A stretch of 64,000 bases of DNA, taken from positions 1-64,000 of the forward strand of contig CAVYMQ010000002.1 of the NCBI GenBank assembly GCA_963769665.1, written 5' to 3'. This stretch comes from JACCTU01 sp963769665. Its GTDB lineage: Bacteria > Actinomycetota > Thermoleophilia > Gaiellales > Gaiellaceae. Shown here one piece after another: positions 63,616 through 64,000 of the stretch. Positions within the stretch are counted from its first letter, which is position 1; each line of letters starts with the position of its first letter. Under the pieces are notes generated by a model that saw only the letters and a program-made list of their open reading frames with translations, ran no database searches and was not told the origin of the DNA. The translations under genes and the position numbers were made by a program.

Positions 63616-64000
63616 CACGCCCCGTGAAGAATTGACCGGGTGCAGGAGCTTAGCCCAGCGGCGTGATGCGTCCCGCCAAGTCTGGGCGGGAGGTAAGACC
63701 TCCTGGGAGGAAGCAAGAAGGCGAATCGGGCCCGCACCAGGCGACGCTAGAACTCGTTTCCCGTCGTCGCGAGCCTCTCGGTCTATCGGGCAAGCCCGCA
63801 ATTGGTAAGCACGCAATTTGGTAAGCACGCAATTGGTAAGCATGTGCAACCGCGTGGTTCGGTTACGGCTCGGTCGCCACAAGGCTGTCTTCCTGCGGCG
63901 CGCAGGCCAGCTTCATCGGTGATAAGTAGACGGGCGTGATGGAGCTCGTCGAGGGCGTCCTCGTATCGATGGGGTGGCTTCCGTGACCGAACACGACCGC
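63616..64000. other. 385 bases at the right end with hairpins and no convincing gene
   Basis: Two inverted repeats lie at about 63672-63706 (CCCGCC...GGCGGG and GGAGGT...ACCTCC). The three-copy tandem repeat lies at 63797-63842. A gene could begin at GTG 63983, but only six codons are inside the window. Confidence 0.45.
63797..63842 (+). repeat. Three-copy short tandem repeat
   Basis: CGCAATTGGTAAGCA occurs at 63797-63811, with an extra T at 63812-63827, and again at 63828-63842. The AATTGG core makes it AT-richer than the surroundings. Confidence 0.9.

Noticed and set aside
63640..63760. Structured non-coding RNA at the right end
   Set aside because: Paired stems exist, but I find no RNase P, tmRNA, 6S or riboswitch signature. 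Left as an unassigned intergenic region.
1..64000. CRISPR arrays, rRNA genes or intact insertion sequences
   Set aside because: No regularly spaced repeats, rRNA sequence or transposase gene was found on reading both strands.

Overview
The window is high-GC, densely packed bacterial DNA with many GTG and TTG starts and many 4-base ATGA/GTGA gene overlaps. The gene content (an ABC exporter with LCP-type cell-wall protein, LuxR-type ATPase regulators, HtpX/PspAB/PspA, DUF4383, DUF4349, stand-alone LigD-type PrimPol and LigC-type ligase) points to an actinobacterium. A deep-branching soil or metagenome lineage such as Thermoleophilia (Gaiellales/Solirubrobacterales) is likely, but that placement is inference from protein style, not a marker-gene result.

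Layout. 1-6110: a cell-wall lytic transglycosylase (cut by the left edge), a CBS protein, a methyltransferase, an M29 aminopeptidase, a phosphoesterase and an ECF sigma factor/DUF4349 pair. 6132-9426: three tRNA-Ser genes around a secreted double Kelch-propeller protein. 9600-12347: GroES and an amino-acid ABC transporter. 12372-14989: PrimPol, an XRE regulator with a perfect operator palindrome over its start codon, a small membrane protein and a DNA ligase. 15000-16613: a polyamine locus (SpeD homologue plus BpsA) with a possible 12-residue leader peptide. 16718-22834: FabF, a HAD phosphatase, a flavin reductase, membrane and secreted proteins, DnaJ, cupin and peptidase E. 22917-26825: one leftward operon of membrane protein, cytochrome c, HAD, serS and a fourth tRNA-Ser. 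26843-32393: HtpX-PspAB-SRPBCC facing PspA, then MBL, AraC and O-methyltransferase genes.

32417-54863 is the accessory part. The 3' 42 bases of tRNA-Ala(CGC) occur three times in direct orientation: in the intact tRNA, at 44798-44839 (identical) and at 54822-54863 (two mismatches by my count). The two partial copies are each preceded by a related 107-base segment. This is the footprint of two units sitting in tandem at the tRNA 3' end. I see no integrase, so they may be old or immobile. Unit A (32490-44839) holds a leftward four-gene operon (pyruvate kinase, a LysA/ODC-fold protein whose PLP lysine position is valine, an unknown zinc-ribbon/Toprim-like protein, and an asparagine-synthetase homologue without the Cys of the glutaminase site). 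It diverges from a rightward operon of a LuxR-type ATPase regulator, a binding-protein/VWA fusion and a Ser/Thr kinase. Unit B (44840-54863) is a surface-polysaccharide cluster: ABC-2 exporter, four GT2 glycosyltransferases, a GT39-like membrane enzyme, a mutase-like flavoprotein, a soluble LCP-like protein and the inverted stump of a second exporter ATPase.

54947-62608 returns to chromosome-like content: SRPBCC and hydrolase genes, a fatty-acid desaturase, and a tightly overlapping six-gene lipid operon (FAD oxidase, DUF1365, cyclopropane-type synthase, acyltransferase, DUF1295, second methyltransferase). The right end has a decayed nucleotidyltransferase remnant, a secreted protein and a short tandem repeat.

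The strongest candidates for new biology are unit A (the lysine-less LysA-like protein inside a coupled four-gene operon facing a sensor/kinase operon) and the SpeD homologue that lacks the family's catalytic cysteine yet is translationally coupled to a branched-polyamine synthase.
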